64,000 nucleotides of DNA. It comes from Ancylomarina sp. DW003 (GTDB lineage: Bacteria > Bacteroidota > Bacteroidia > Bacteroidales > Marinifilaceae). Made by a program: the position numbers and the translations under genes. Below the pieces are notes generated by a model, which saw nothing but the letters and a program-made list of their open reading frames with translations, did no database searches and was not told the origin of the DNA. Shown piece after piece: positions 53,149 through 63,933 of the stretch. The stretch's first letter is position 1. Every line of letters begins with the position of its first letter. The DNA is taken from positions 248,001 through 312,000 of the forward strand of contig NZ_JAKJSD010000004.1 of the NCBI RefSeq assembly GCF_029029505.1, read 5' to 3'.

Positions 53149-56100
53149 CTATTTCTTGACTACTTTGTGATGGAATATGCCATCATCTTTTGTTATTTTA
53201 ACGATATATATGCCAGCAGGAAGTTGTTGAACTTCTTGACTGAAAGTCAAAATTTGTTTGCCGGCATCAAAATCTTTGGAACGACTAATAAGTGTCTGTC
53301 CCATCAAGTTAATGATCTCAATTTTCACATTTTGTCTTTCTTGTACCATTATTTCTACCGAGAAATGCTCACTAAAAGGATTTGGATAAACCTTTAATTT
53401 ACTTTCCTCATTAGATACAACTTCTAAAAGTTTCGGATTTCGTAATTCACCTAAAGAAGCATTCATTTCTGAAGTGACAGTTGTAATTATTGATTTGCTT
53501 ACTCCGGATTCATCTTCATAAGTAAATCTTACTTCTTCGATTTCATCATCTACGGGTATAGACAGGCAATAAAATACTTGATTCGAATTTAATTCAGAAA
53601 TTTTTTCAGCAACACTAAGAGGCTTATCACCAGACCATGCTGCGATATTTTTAGCATTAACAGGGGTACCTTGCTGGTCAACTAAACGAGCAACTACTGA
53701 CATGTTATTTTCTGTTTTGTAAAGCATTCTGCATTTTTCTACAGGAGTTTCAGTCTCATGTTTGCCTGATTTTGTAGAATTGCTCAACATACTTCTTTCC
53801 GGATACCTAAAGCTTCCGTTAGCTATGGATTTTAATAGGTAACCTTCACCAGGTTTCATATGTGTTAAGCTTCCGTACCATTTGGATGTAACTGCATCGT
53901 AACGAGCAAATAAACCATTGGTTTTTATTTCATCATTATCTGATGCATTAAAGTCACTTAAAGCTTCGTTAATTTCCAGATTAAACTGAGGAAGGTAGCC
54001 TATCCAATTCCAACCAGTAGTGATGTCAATTGCTTCATTAGCATAGTCTACAGGAATTCCGGTTATATGAAGAGCTGTAGATTTTGCTACAAATACTTTA
54101 TACAAAAAGTGAGAATTTATCTCATCTTTTGTGGCTCCGTCTGATGTAATCCAGGAATTATCTTTATAAATATAGAAATCTGCAGGACTTATTATTCGAT
54201 CGTCTTCGCTTGTTTCCATATTAGAGAAAACCGAGTTGATTGTTAGATCATCAGGTACTAAATTCATGGAAATCCAGTTCCAACCTTTTGAAAGATCAAT
54301 ATCTCGTTCAACCGGATCACCAATAGTGAAAGATACCGGACTTTGAATACTTCCTTTTATTTTATCTGAACTAAAGTTCATGGAGACATCGGATATGGAA
54401 TGAACAATACCAGTGTTGGCTTTCCATACTTTGAAGTTTAGTACGTCTCCTGAAGCATTGTCACTACCAACATTTAAGAAAACAAGATATTTGTCGTATT
54501 GTTTAAGGTATCTTAATTTTCCAAAACCTCTTAATTCATTTCCTACATAAGCAGCAACCATATCATTTTCATCAGAAGAAGACATGCCTCCATCGATGAT
54601 TTCACCAATGATATTCATTGCAAATTGGGAGTTAATTGTATTGTCTTCCCAGTTTGGCTTTTTACCTTCAATACATAAATCTAAATAGAAGGGCTCATTA
54701 AAGTTCCCATCGCCAGTAAGGTAGAACTGTTCGTTGTAATAACCGGTATTCAATCCTTCATGAACATTAAAATTGATTTCAATAGAGCTGTTGCCCCCGA
54801 TAGTACCGGTCTTTGGGCTAGCATCTAACCATGCGGGTAGATTATTGATAGAGTAGGTTTGACTGGCAACACCACTATTTACAATGTTCACTTTAAATTG
54901 AGTTGTTTCACCTTTTTTCGATTTAACTTCTAACTTTTCTTGCTCCCATTTTAATTGGTTTTGATTAATAAAGATACTGTATACCTCAGGGCTTAGAATT
55001 TTATTATTGAATTTATCATAGATGTTCGTAATGGCCACATCGAGAGTTGTTTTCTCAATTCGTGCCATATCATCAGTTAATAAAATTGCAATTTCTCTTT
55101 CTGATTTTTGAAGCGTAAAGTTTACTTTCTCAATAGGACGAGACAATTTAATAGAGGGTGTATTTGAATTTAAACTGGCTCCTCTATTTGTTATTTGAAG
55201 CTCTGATTCAGATTTATCTTCAATTGAACCAGTTAGATTAGCAACGCCCATATCAAATTGATAGGTTTCCAAAGGAAGATAGAATACCAAACCTGGCTCG
55301 GTTGTATTCAACCTGATGTATTGATCTCGTTCGATAAGTTTTTGTTTTTTGTTGTATGCCCAAATTCTGAAATCATCAATTAATCCAGAATAGTGGCTTT
55401 GAACAGTTTCAACACCAGTACTACTGATTTCTCCTTTAGCACCAAACCACATTTTGGCTCCACCTAATCCACCTAAGTTGGCAGATGGTATCGTTAAGGC
55501 TAATCCATTATCAACAAATACATTTGAAGCTCCAGGTCTGTTAACTGAAATTGCAATGTGATGCCAGTTTCCATCTGTTAGTACAAGGTTATTAGTGGCA
55601 TAGGATGCACCTGCATTCTCGACTATCAAATCTCCATTAGAGTTTAAACCTACAGACCAGGCATGACTATTTTCCGAATTCAATCCATTTCCATTGGAGA
55701 AAAGATAGGATGGTGTTTTACTATCCGTATTCATCCAAAACTCAATGGTGAATTTCTCATCATTTGCAAAGGCTAAATCTCCGGCAGCTACCTCAAGGAA
55801 ACTATTGTTTGAGAAATGTATCGATTTTCCCTTAGGGGTGATACTCCAGTCTGCATTAAAAATAGCATGGTTTCCTTGTACTTGATCTAAGGATATTTCA
55901 CCAATACCTTCGTCAAATCGCCATAGTCCCATTAATGATATTTCATTTCCGGATAGTCTACTGCTCATGTTTCTTGCAATTTCTGCACGAGAGCAACTTT
56001 TAGACCAAAGCCTTAATTCATGTAGATTACCTTTGAACAGATTTTGATTTGTCTGTGATCCTTTTCCTAAGCGAATATCACCGATTCGGACGAGCTTATT

Positions 56101-59100
56101 GTCCATAATTTGTCTGTCAATATCTTTTCCGTTTTGGAACAGATTAATCAATTTGGAATTTGCATCGTAACTAATAGCATAATGAAACCATTCGTTTACT
56201 GGAACATTTGATGTTTTAACAAGTTCCTTACCAGCATATTTTGCAATAAATTCATTGTTGTTATTAAATGCCAACTCAAATTCATTATCAGATCCAGAGC
56301 CTTGTCCAAGTACAACCTGATAGCCACTATTTTCTCTTTTCGCCCACATTTCAACCATAAATGATTGATCGTATTCTCGTCCGTTTGTTCGAATTAAAAC
56401 ATTGTTATTAATTCCATCGAAATAAGCGGATACGTTATGATTTATTGGAGCACCGTTAAGCACACCTCTAATATCAACATTAAGATTATTGATGAGTTCT
56501 GTTTTTAGATCCTCATTAAATCGGTAACGAATGACTTGATTGGCAGAAAGAATTGGTTCCGGAGCAGTGAAAATAACCGGAGCCTCACGGTCAATTGTAC
56601 CTGTTAAAATTTCAGACTCATTGGTAATGCCTGCTTGACATGTTGATAAAATTCGAAGTTCATAATTTCCTTCAGTTATTTGATTTGTATTCCAGTCGTA
56701 TTTAAGAGAGTTAACTCCTGATGGGATTGCTTGTTCATTTGCGTCAGCAGTTTCAGCATCGTAGTTAACGAGGAATTTCTGAAGGTTAATCCAGTTTGTT
56801 TGTCCCTTGGTACGGTATTGAATAATAAAATTATCAAAGCTTTCAGCAATTGAACTAATGCCTTCAACAAGAATTTCCATATGATTGTTCTTGTCACGAT
56901 TAACAATCCAATTATTTTGCGGAGAAACAATATTTATATCACCGCAAGAAGGTATGAAGTATGCAGAGAGGTTGATGGTATCTGCAACATAAATTTTACC
57001 ATAATTGTGGTAATTATCAAACTCACATTCTGAATATGCCATGATTTTAATATTATCATAGTCATCGTATTCCTGATTCTTATTTAATGTAAGTTGCACT
57101 TGAGTTGTAATACCTGGTTGTAATTCTTCAACATAGGTTTTAATGGGAGCACCGTTAACTTTAATTGTAGCTCCATTAGGATTTGATCCTTCAACTACTC
57201 GCAAACCAAACCAGGATGCATCGCCGGTTTCACTCTCGTTTATCAGGTTGAGAGTAAAGTTGGCAACTCTGTGCGAAGGAATATTACTAACAATATCGTT
57301 GGAAACCGTATTTAATTTTATTTTTTCTCTTTGTTTTGTTGCCGGCGTAATTTCAGTTCCCGGATTGTAATATTTACTGGTTAAAGCAGGTTCAAAAGGA
57401 CATGCACTTTGTCCGGCACGAAGTTTAAATATTGGTCCATTCCCCGACTCAGGGTCTAATACATCAACACTATAGGCATCTCCTACATCCGGATCGGAGA
57501 AGGAATAACCAAAAGTGTTAGTTGTGGTTTCTATATCGGTATAAGTGTTTCCGCCACCCATACTTAAGGAAACTGTATTTGTATTTGCGGTACCCGTGCT
57601 ATTAAACCAAGCTCCAAATTTATTAGCAAATTCTGTAGCCAAAGTAATATCAAAATACTCCTCCTTTGTTTTTGTTGTAGTGGATGTTTTACTATAGGCA
57701 TAGCTTTGTCCGCCACCAACGAAAGAGATGTTACGATCGTAGAACTTAGTTGTTTCAATCTTTTCTTTTTCATTGTTTTTTATTGCCCCTTTCCAAAGTC
57801 GAATCTGTTGATTATACCAACGTATTGAATCTGGTTCGTTAGGATGTGAAGCGTGGTCATATGTATAACTAGATCCATCAAAATCTGCTAGTTCGGTAGT
57901 TTTTGGATCATCAGTACTAGCTTGGTCAGACCACTTCAGATCATCGTTATTGCTGCCATAAAGAGGGTTTGACTTGCCAATTTTGGAGGTGTATGGAGAA
58001 TTATCTCTTTCGAACAAACCATCACGTACGGTAATTAAATCAGGAATAATCCTCTCTTCAATATGTTTTTGAGTGTAAATAAACATGGTTTCAAAACCAT
58101 TGGGATTCATATAGAATGCCGGCGAAATAGCCAATTTATACTTTATACCACCAATAGTAACTTCATGAGAAGGTCCTGAAAGGGAGTGCTGATTAACAGT
58201 TGAAGAAGGAACAAGATTAAAGGATTCTGATTCTCCATAGATAATGTTTTGAGCGTACCCTATGAATAAATCCATGTCAGCACCAACAATATTATTGTCG
58301 CTACTGGTTGAAAGATCCTGTCCAAATGTTACAGTTGTTTCAACTGTATTATTACGTCCTGCTGATTGTTGGAAAGTGTTTTTCCATTCCAGTGTGTTTC
58401 TGATCTCCGTCTGAATTTGAGGTCCTATTATACCACCACCAACTATGATATTGCTACCAAGGTCAAAACTTAATACAAGATCGTTTTGTAAATTTTCGTG
58501 GAAGGACATTTGCTCAACATCTGTAAGTGTAGTTCCTTCTGAAAGGAAAGAATGACTGCTACTTCCGGGAGGATCTCTAAGTATCCATTTTACGTTTTGA
58601 GGACCAGTTGTCAGGAATGAATTTCCTTTCTTCTTCTGACCCAGTAAATAAGCTCTGAAATAGTTTCCATTATTTGGCTTCCATTCTGCAAGATTTCCTC
58701 CAGCTTCCAGTGAAACTTTTAAGCTTGCTGTGAATGATTTTTCCGGATTAATTTCATCTTCTGTTAAAATAGGCTCGCCTGCAATAAACTTATAAGCTAC
58801 GACTCCTTTCTCATTGTTTAACTGGATGATTTCGGAATTACCTTCGTTTTCAATCTCCTTAGAATCTCCAAGATCATTGGAAATTGTAATTTTTCCATCT
58901 GTTACAGGAACACGATCAATAATAACCGGATTAGCTTTGAGGTTCTTGTATTCTTCGTAAGCGCTAATTTTTAAATTATATTCTCCGTTGCATTTTAAAA
59001 CGGGATAAGCAAAAGGCTTATTAGAAAGATCTAAAGTTACCGACTCGCCTGTTTGCTGGTTGGTTATATATTCAAGACTTTCTTCACCTTTAAATTCAGC

Positions 59101-62100
59101 ATCATTGCTTAAACTTACGTTAACGCTAGGTGTGGCACGGTAAGTGAAGATTTTTTTACAATTGTATTTGTATTTCTGATCTTCGGTAACAGGTTCGTTT
59201 TGTTTGTCTTTGGCTTGATTAATTTCTTCTTTTTCTAATACGTAATCTGCTAAATTCAATACATCAGCATATTCTTCAGGTTTAAAGAAAACATCGTTGT
59301 TATCAACCGTAAGACTTGATACAATAAAATTGACAGGCAATAATTCGATTTCATACTCGCCTGTTTCCGGATTATTAGTAATACTTTTCTCAAAACATTG
59401 GTTCTCAGATTTAAAAGTTAGAGTGGCTAGACCAATGTTGTTTTGAGATAAGCCAAACCCAATTGGTTTTTCTCCTTCTCTGGTTCCACCAACAACTCGC
59501 CCTGCAACTTTAATGACAGTGGTATTCTTAAATTCAATACCGCTTATTTCTTCTCTGAAATCATAGGGTTCACCATTGGAAGGGTATGTAGAAGATTCGA
59601 ATGTATGACCCTCTTTTTGTACAGAAACGATATGTTTTCCGATTGGAACTTGAATTTCAAATTCGCCATTTTGATCGGTTTTAACAGGCTTACCATTCTG
59701 AGTAACAACATTGCCATCTATAAGAAGTTGTATGCCTTCGGCAGGACAATTACTTTGATCTAAAGTGTACAAAACGTTACCTGTAACTTTAAAAGAAGAA
59801 ATGTCTTTGAAATTCTTTTCTGCATTTTCTGATCCTTCTCCAATAAAGCATGTTTGAACCGCTGGTTGAAACTGATGAATGTTTTTAACAGGAGTAACTT
59901 CAAATATCTGTCCGTTGCCTGAATAGCGAATAAAAGGAACCGCATAATTACCATTAGCATCTGTAATTCCTTTGTAGCCTAATTGGCTTGAAGAAGGAGC
60001 AATGTCTGACCATTCGAAAGTACCGTTTATTGATGCATGGTTTTTATTGTATTCATGACCATTGTTAGATGAGTCGTAAACGTAATCTCCCACATTTTCG
60101 TCCATTTGAAGGTATACGACCATATCTTTTTCCTTGGCGTCGAGTTTTCTGTTATAATCTCTACGCACCTCTTCATCAGATTTTGCATTTTTAAATAGGG
60201 TAAACTCATCGATGCAAATGCTATTAGGATTATTTACGTTTATTAGTATATCTGTATTAGGTATTTGTATTGGAGAATTTAGAGTTTCATTTATTTTTCT
60301 CTCCCCATTTATATACACTTTCAGTTCAGAGCTTGAAATTGTTAAGCCTATGTTAGTAAATTCATCGGAAGGTAAAACAAATGGAACCTGAGTTCCTTTC
60401 ATTGTTTTGTTAGTAAAGTAGGTTACATTAATAAGATTATTTATTAATGTAAGGTAGTAGCCTTCCGTTTTTGCTGAGTCAAAGTGGTATATAATAGCAG
60501 AAGCCAGGTTATTATTATCTGGTTTTACCCACAATTGTGCTGAAATTTCATTTAAATCTTTTAATGATTCGGATTTAGGAATAGAAATATATGCGTTAGG
60601 TTTGAGATGAACACTTTTATTTGTTTGTAAATCAGATTTTCCATCTACAAGTATTTCTGTATTTTCTACAGGGTTCCCTCCGTCGAAAGATACAGAACCT
60701 AATATCGTTCCAAAAGGAGTTCTGAAACCAACATCGCTTAATATATTGGTATAGACCGTTTCTTCTCCACAGTTTTGTATGCCTTTTATTTGGTATTGAT
60801 ACAGTATGTTAGGATCAATTTTATAGTCGGTCCATCTAATTTGATTTGGCTCTAAAACTTCTACAACCTCCGGGTTACCTTGTCCTTCAACACTTCTGTA
60901 AATCCTAATTTCACTAATTTGTCGATTTGAGTTAATTTCCCATTTTAATTCAACCCTGTTACTGTGGTATCCTTTTGAAATTTCAAAGTTTGTTAAATAG
61001 TTGGAAAGGTCAGGAGTTAGCGTTAGCACATCTGGCATTGGAGTTTTTGTGCTTCCACATTGTGTTTTGGAATAGATACTGTAACGATATGATGTGCAGA
61101 ACTGCGGAGTATCATCAATGTATTCAGTAACGTCTTTGTCAATTTTAAACTCAACAATATCCGACTGATCATTAACATTAATACGTTCCAATACATATTC
61201 TTCTTCATTTGCGACATCATCCCAGGAGAAATGAAAACTATTTCCTTCCAAAGTATAAGTGAGTTGGTTAACAGCATCCGGTAAATCACTTGATTTTTCT
61301 TCTTCTATCGGAGACCATGCACCATAAATATTACAGCTGTTTTTTGTTCTTATTCTAAAGTGATAGGTTATAAATGCATCAGGAAGCGTTATTTCGGTGC
61401 TATTTCTACTGCCTGATATTTCTTTGGTAGAAGCATTTGAAAATTGAGAATTGTTTGCATATTGAATTTGATAAATATTGGGTTGTTCCATATTTGGATT
61501 CCATGTGATATCAACTTTTTTCTCACAGGATGTTGTTACTGTGAAATTGTTTGGAGGAGCAATTGGTTGTTTGCCATAACCTTCGACCCATTGTGAATAT
61601 TCTCCGTAATTGCTGTCACTTCCGCAATTGACAATAGCACGAATTTGATACTCGTTTTTTGTCGTTTTACTGGCATAGTTGTCAGTATAGTTATAAGATG
61701 ATGTTGACGTTATATAACTTCCATATTGATAGCCTTTTGTTCTTCTGTATACATAGTAATTTACCGAACTGGAAGCATCAACATTACTTGGTCTTTCCCA
61801 CCTTAGCTTAACAGTTCCACAACCTTCATTTTTTGAGGTAGTGAAATTTTGAACAGCATTGGGTTTGTAGGCTGTTGCATACTTCGTGTCAGACAAATAA
61901 TCCCCGTTCGACTTTTGAATCCAACGATAAGCAACTCTTTGGTTTGGATTGGGGGGATATCTTATTTTTATTTTGTAAGCATAGTAATCATATCCCATAC
62001 TTGGGTTACGGTTTTCAAATGAGCAAGATAAGCCCGAAGAGTATGCTTGATATTTATTGCCATTATCAAAGAAATGATGAATGTAGCAAACATCCTTCCA

Positions 62101-62313
62101 TTGGCCAGATTGATTTTGATATTGTAAGTAAAGATCTTGCTGATTGCCCCAAGTGTGTCCACCCCAATGTCTAATCAACTGAATTGAGATAGACCCATCG
62201 CAGGATTTCTCTTCTTCTATACTCCAACGACTGGAGGAAAATCGGTGCGTTTGGGAATAGCATAGATTTATTGAGGATAATGCTATTAGTAATAAGAGTA
62301 ATTTTTTTTTCAT
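53149..62313 (-). CDS. Giant secreted LamG/FN3 protein with type IX secretion tail
   Basis: The product of 3054 residues starts with a signal peptide (MKKKLLLLLIALSSINLCYS). In order it has fibronectin-III-like repeats (about 160-540), a LamG-like jellyroll (about 550-720), carboxypeptidase-type beta domains (about 800-1010), a large central region without recognised domains (about 1100-1880), two more LamG domains (about 1925-2125 and 2160-2345), and a BACON-like or immunoglobulin-like domain (about 2455-2560). Two WNWI-type repeats (about 2678 and 2768) and a type A T9SS sorting domain (about 2975-3054, starting VYPNPFSEHF) close it. It is probably exported by the Por/T9SS machinery and cell-surface bound or released. 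Adhesion or glycan binding is inferred. Confidence 0.9.
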   Translation of the reverse strand: MKKKLLLLLIALSSINLCYSQTHRFSSSRWSIEEEKSCDGSISIQLIRHWGGHTWGNQQDLYLQYQNQSGQWKDVCYIHHFFDNGNKYQAYSSGLSCSFENRNPSMGYDYYAYKIKIRYPPNPNQRVAYRWIQKSNGDYLSDTKYATAYKPNAVQNFTTSKNEGCGTVKLRWERPSNVDASSSVNYYVYRRTKGYQYGSYITSTSSYNYTDNYASKTTKNEYQIRAIVNCGSDSNYGEYSQWVEGYGKQPIAPPNNFTVTTSCEKKVDITWNPNMEQPNIYQIQYANNSQFSNASTKEISGSRNSTEITLPDAFITYHFRIRTKNSCNIYGAWSPIEEEKSSDLPDAVNQLTYTLEGNSFHFSWDDVANEEEYVLERINVNDQSDIVEFKIDKDVTEYIDDTPQFCTSYRYSIYSKTQCGSTKTPMPDVLTLTPDLSNYLTNFEISKGYHSNRVELKWEINSNRQISEIRIYRSVEGQGNPEVVEVLEPNQIRWTDYKIDPNILYQYQIKGIQNCGEETVYTNILSDVGFRTPFGTILGSVSFDGGNPVENTEILVDGKSDLQTNKSVHLKPNAYISIPKSESLKDLNEISAQLWVKPDNNNLASAIIYHFDSAKTEGYYLTLINNLINVTYFTNKTMKGTQVPFVLPSDEFTNIGLTISSSELKVYINGERKINETLNSPIQIPNTDILINVNNPNSICIDEFTLFKNAKSDEEVRRDYNRKLDAKEKDMVVYLQMDENVGDYVYDSSNNGHEYNKNHASINGTFEWSDIAPSSSQLGYKGITDANGNYAVPFIRYSGNGQIFEVTPVKNIHQFQPAVQTCFIGEGSENAEKNFKDISSFKVTGNVLYTLDQSNCPAEGIQLLIDGNVVTQNGKPVKTDQNGEFEIQVPIGKHIVSVQKEGHTFESSTYPSNGEPYDFREEISGIEFKNTTVIKVAGRVVGGTREGEKPIGFGLSQNNIGLATLTFKSENQCFEKSITNNPETGEYEIELLPVNFIVSSLTVDNNDVFFKPEEYADVLNLADYVLEKEEINQAKDKQNEPVTEDQKYKYNCKKIFTYRATPSVNVSLSNDAEFKGEESLEYITNQQTGESVTLDLSNKPFAYPVLKCNGEYNLKISAYEEYKNLKANPVIIDRVPVTDGKITISNDLGDSKEIENEGNSEIIQLNNEKGVVAYKFIAGEPILTEDEINPEKSFTASLKVSLEAGGNLAEWKPNNGNYFRAYLLGQKKKGNSFLTTGPQNVKWILRDPPGSSSHSFLSEGTTLTDVEQMSFHENLQNDLVLSFDLGSNIIVGGGIIGPQIQTEIRNTLEWKNTFQQSAGRNNTVETTVTFGQDLSTSSDNNIVGADMDLFIGYAQNIIYGESESFNLVPSSTVNQHSLSGPSHEVTIGGIKYKLAISPAFYMNPNGFETMFIYTQKHIEERIIPDLITVRDGLFERDNSPYTSKIGKSNPLYGSNNDDLKWSDQASTDDPKTTELADFDGSSYTYDHASHPNEPDSIRWYNQQIRLWKGAIKNNEKEKIETTKFYDRNISFVGGGQSYAYSKTSTTTKTKEEYFDITLATEFANKFGAWFNSTGTANTNTVSLSMGGGNTYTDIETTTNTFGYSFSDPDVGDAYSVDVLDPESGNGPIFKLRAGQSACPFEPALTSKYYNPGTEITPATKQREKIKLNTVSNDIVSNIPSHRVANFTLNLINESETGDASWFGLRVVEGSNPNGATIKVNGAPIKTYVEELQPGITTQVQLTLNKNQEYDDYDNIKIMAYSECEFDNYHNYGKIYVADTINLSAYFIPSCGDINIVSPQNNWIVNRDKNNHMEILVEGISSIAESFDNFIIQYRTKGQTNWINLQKFLVNYDAETADANEQAIPSGVNSLKYDWNTNQITEGNYELRILSTCQAGITNESEILTGTIDREAPVIFTAPEPILSANQVIRYRFNEDLKTELINNLNVDIRGVLNGAPINHNVSAYFDGINNNVLIRTNGREYDQSFMVEMWAKRENSGYQVVLGQGSGSDNEFELAFNNNNEFIAKYAGKELVKTSNVPVNEWFHYAISYDANSKLINLFQNGKDIDRQIMDNKLVRIGDIRLGKGSQTNQNLFKGNLHELRLWSKSCSRAEIARNMSSRLSGNEISLMGLWRFDEGIGEISLDQVQGNHAIFNADWSITPKGKSIHFSNNSFLEVAAGDLAFANDEKFTIEFWMNTDSKTPSYLFSNGNGLNSENSHAWSVGLNSNGDLIVENAGASYATNNLVLTDGNWHHIAISVNRPGASNVFVDNGLALTIPSANLGGLGGAKMWFGAKGEISSTGVETVQSHYSGLIDDFRIWAYNKKQKLIERDQYIRLNTTEPGLVFYLPLETYQFDMGVANLTGSIEDKSESELQITNRGASLNSNTPSIKLSRPIEKVNFTLQKSEREIAILLTDDMARIEKTTLDVAITNIYDKFNNKILSPEVYSIFINQNQLKWEQEKLEVKSKKGETTQFKVNIVNSGVASQTYSINNLPAWLDASPKTGTIGGNSSIEINFNVHEGLNTGYYNEQFYLTGDGNFNEPFYLDLCIEGKKPNWEDNTINSQFAMNIIGEIIDGGMSSSDENDMVAAYVGNELRGFGKLRYLKQYDKYLVFLNVGSDNASGDVLNFKVWKANTGIVHSISDVSMNFSSDKIKGSIQSPVSFTIGDPVERDIDLSKGWNWISMNLVPDDLTINSVFSNMETSEDDRIISPADFYIYKDNSWITSDGATKDEINSHFLYKVFVAKSTALHITGIPVDYANEAIDITTGWNWIGYLPQFNLEINEALSDFNASDNDEIKTNGLFARYDAVTSKWYGSLTHMKPGEGYLLKSIANGSFRYPERSMLSNSTKSGKHETETPVEKCRMLYKTENNMSVVARLVDQQGTPVNAKNIAAWSGDKPLSVAEKISELNSNQVFYCLSIPVDDEIEEVRFTYEDESGVSKSIITTVTSEMNASLGELRNPKLLEVVSNEESKLKVYPNPFSEHFSVEIMVQERQNVKIEIINLMGQTLISRSKDFDAGKQILTFSQEVQQLPAGIYIVKITKDDGIFHHKVVKK

Positions 62314-62574
62314 AAATATTGATTTTAATAGTTATATAATGTATTTCGTCATAAATATATGTGTGTATAAGGTCAAAAAATGACACCTGGTAAAAAATGC
62401 GGAGATGGGTTTGTTTTCAGCCATATTTTAAATTAAAAGTTTTATTACCAGTATTATCGTAAGCTGGAATCATGTTTAAAGGATATTTAAGTCATGCTCT
62501 AGAATAGCCTTTGGGGGCTATAATTACAGGCTTGGGTTTTGGTTGGTAAAAGGTTTATCGAAGCATTTGGGGAG

Positions 62575-62720
62575 ATCGGTTTTGACAAGCTTTGACATTT
62601 ATAATGGACAATCCCGTAGAATCTGTATACATGCTTGTTTTTGGTATTGGGACATGAGTGTACTTAATTCCAGTTTTACTACTAAACTGTTGGTACCAAT
62701 ATCATTTTGCCGTTTTTTTG
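62575..62720 (+). pseudogene. Decayed fragment of a napH-like gene
   Basis: This stretch aligns with bases about 52515-52655 of the intact NapH-like gene. Reading from ATA at 62601 it gives I-M-D-N-P-V-E-S-V-Y-M-L-V-F-G-I-G-T, then TGA where the intact gene has Trp, then V-Y-L-I-P-V-L-L-L. By hand 21 of 28 codons agree. Single-base losses before 62601 and near 62690 shift the frame. The open frame 62543-62725 in another phase is therefore not a gene. The rest of the 62314-63057 gap is AT-rich, and homology beyond 62570-62725 was not seen. Confidence 0.8.
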
Positions 62721-63017
62721 CGTAAAAAAATAAATATCATTTATTTAAATTGAATAAAAATATACATATTTATATATGTAATATTTCTTGTTTTCTTAAT
62801 CTCGATAAATTAAATGCCGATTGAATAATTATTATTTGCTAGCTAGTAGCCCTTTTATATCTAATAGTTTTATGCATTTATTCTTTTTTGTTATTAGACG
62901 GTTACGTTTTGTGCATGTGTTTATATTGTAAAATTTAATTTTCGGATCTAATGCAAACTAATACGCTTTCGATTTTTTGGCATGGTAAAATTCATTTTTA
63001 GATTTCGGAAAATCTTT

Positions 63018-63025
63018 TAAATTTG
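63018..63025 (+). promoter_or_regulatory. Candidate -7 box of the third ECF sigma gene
   Basis: TAAATTTG matches TAnnTTTG and lies 33 bases before the ATG. No TTTG at the right -33 distance. Confidence 0.4.
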
Positions 63026-63057
63026 CTCTCACTAATCCTACTATCTAAATAACCCAT

Positions 63058-63633
63058 ATGCCCGACTCTAAAGAAATCCTGACGGATTTATTACGAACTG
63101 GTAGCCGAAAAGCTTACGAAGCTTTTTTCAAAGGCTATTATCAGGACTTGTTCTTGTGGGCTAATAGTATTTTAAAAGATCCTGATGCTGCTGAGGATAT
63201 CGTTCAGGAATTCTTTGTAGACTTTTGGGAAAAGAAAAGATTTAAATCTATTACAAGTAATCTTCAATCCTATGTTTTTCGTTCGGTTCGCAATTCTTGT
63301 CTCAATTATATTCGACGAGAGAAGAAACTCATCCACGATATTGAGCATCTGGAAGGAAAAGAAGTAGCTCCTAAAGTTAATTTAGAGACACTAGAAAATT
63401 CAGAAGAAATCTATTCTGCTATTAATGAGCTTCCAGAAAAATGCAGAGAAGTGTTTATGCTTTGTTGTGTGAATGGTTACACTTATAAAGAAGCTTCAGA
63501 GGATTTAGGTGTTTCAATCAATACCATTCGTACCCATATGGTAAGAGCTTTTAAGTTCCTTAGAGAGAAATTAAAATCACCTTACTTATTCTACCTCCTT
63601 TTTTCTTTTAAAAATACAAAAGAGCAAGAGTGA
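63058..63633 (+). CDS. ECF RNA polymerase sigma factor (Bacteroidota FecI-like), locus C
   Basis: This 191-residue protein has sigma region 2 (about 22-95, DPDAAEDIVQEFFVDFWEKK) and region 4 (about 125-180, YKEASEDLGVSINTIRTHMVRAFKFLREKL). Like loci A and B it is followed by a FecR gene after about 300 bases. Its susC and susD targets are expected beyond the right edge. The ATG at 63058 is preceded by a likely -7 box. Confidence 0.93.
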   Translation: MPDSKEILTDLLRTGSRKAYEAFFKGYYQDLFLWANSILKDPDAAEDIVQEFFVDFWEKKRFKSITSNLQSYVFRSVRNSCLNYIRREKKLIHDIEHLEGKEVAPKVNLETLENSEEIYSAINELPEKCREVFMLCCVNGYTYKEASEDLGVSINTIRTHMVRAFKFLREKLKSPYLFYLLFSFKNTKEQE

Positions 63634-63933
63634 TTTAATCATATTTTATGCAACTGGGATATCATCACTATAAATCATATTAGATTTTTTTGAGATTCAT
63701 ATATGATATTTATGGCATCCGATTCTAAAAAAAAGAATTAGTAGTCACTTGTTTTTGTCTATACATCATTATTATACAGGCTGTTTGATATTGCGTGCAG
63801 GGATTATTATATCTTGTAAGAAGTACTAAATTGAGAAAAGTGAAAAAAAGTTAATTTACTTGTCACATCATTTAAAAACTTATTTGTCTTTAAAGTGTAT
63901 ACCAGAAATCAGATCTGAATATTTTATAGAAGA
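63634..63933. other. Gene-free gap between sigma factor and FecR, locus C
   Basis: No reading frame, terminator or promoter box of confidence was seen in these 300 bases. The same kind of gap occurs at locus A (256 bases) and locus B (171 bases), so sigma and fecR may be separately expressed. Confidence 0.5.

Noticed and set aside
62543-62725. 60-codon open frame as a small gene
   Set aside because: The DNA matches the NapH-like gene in a different frame with a stop and frame shifts, so the open frame is accidental.
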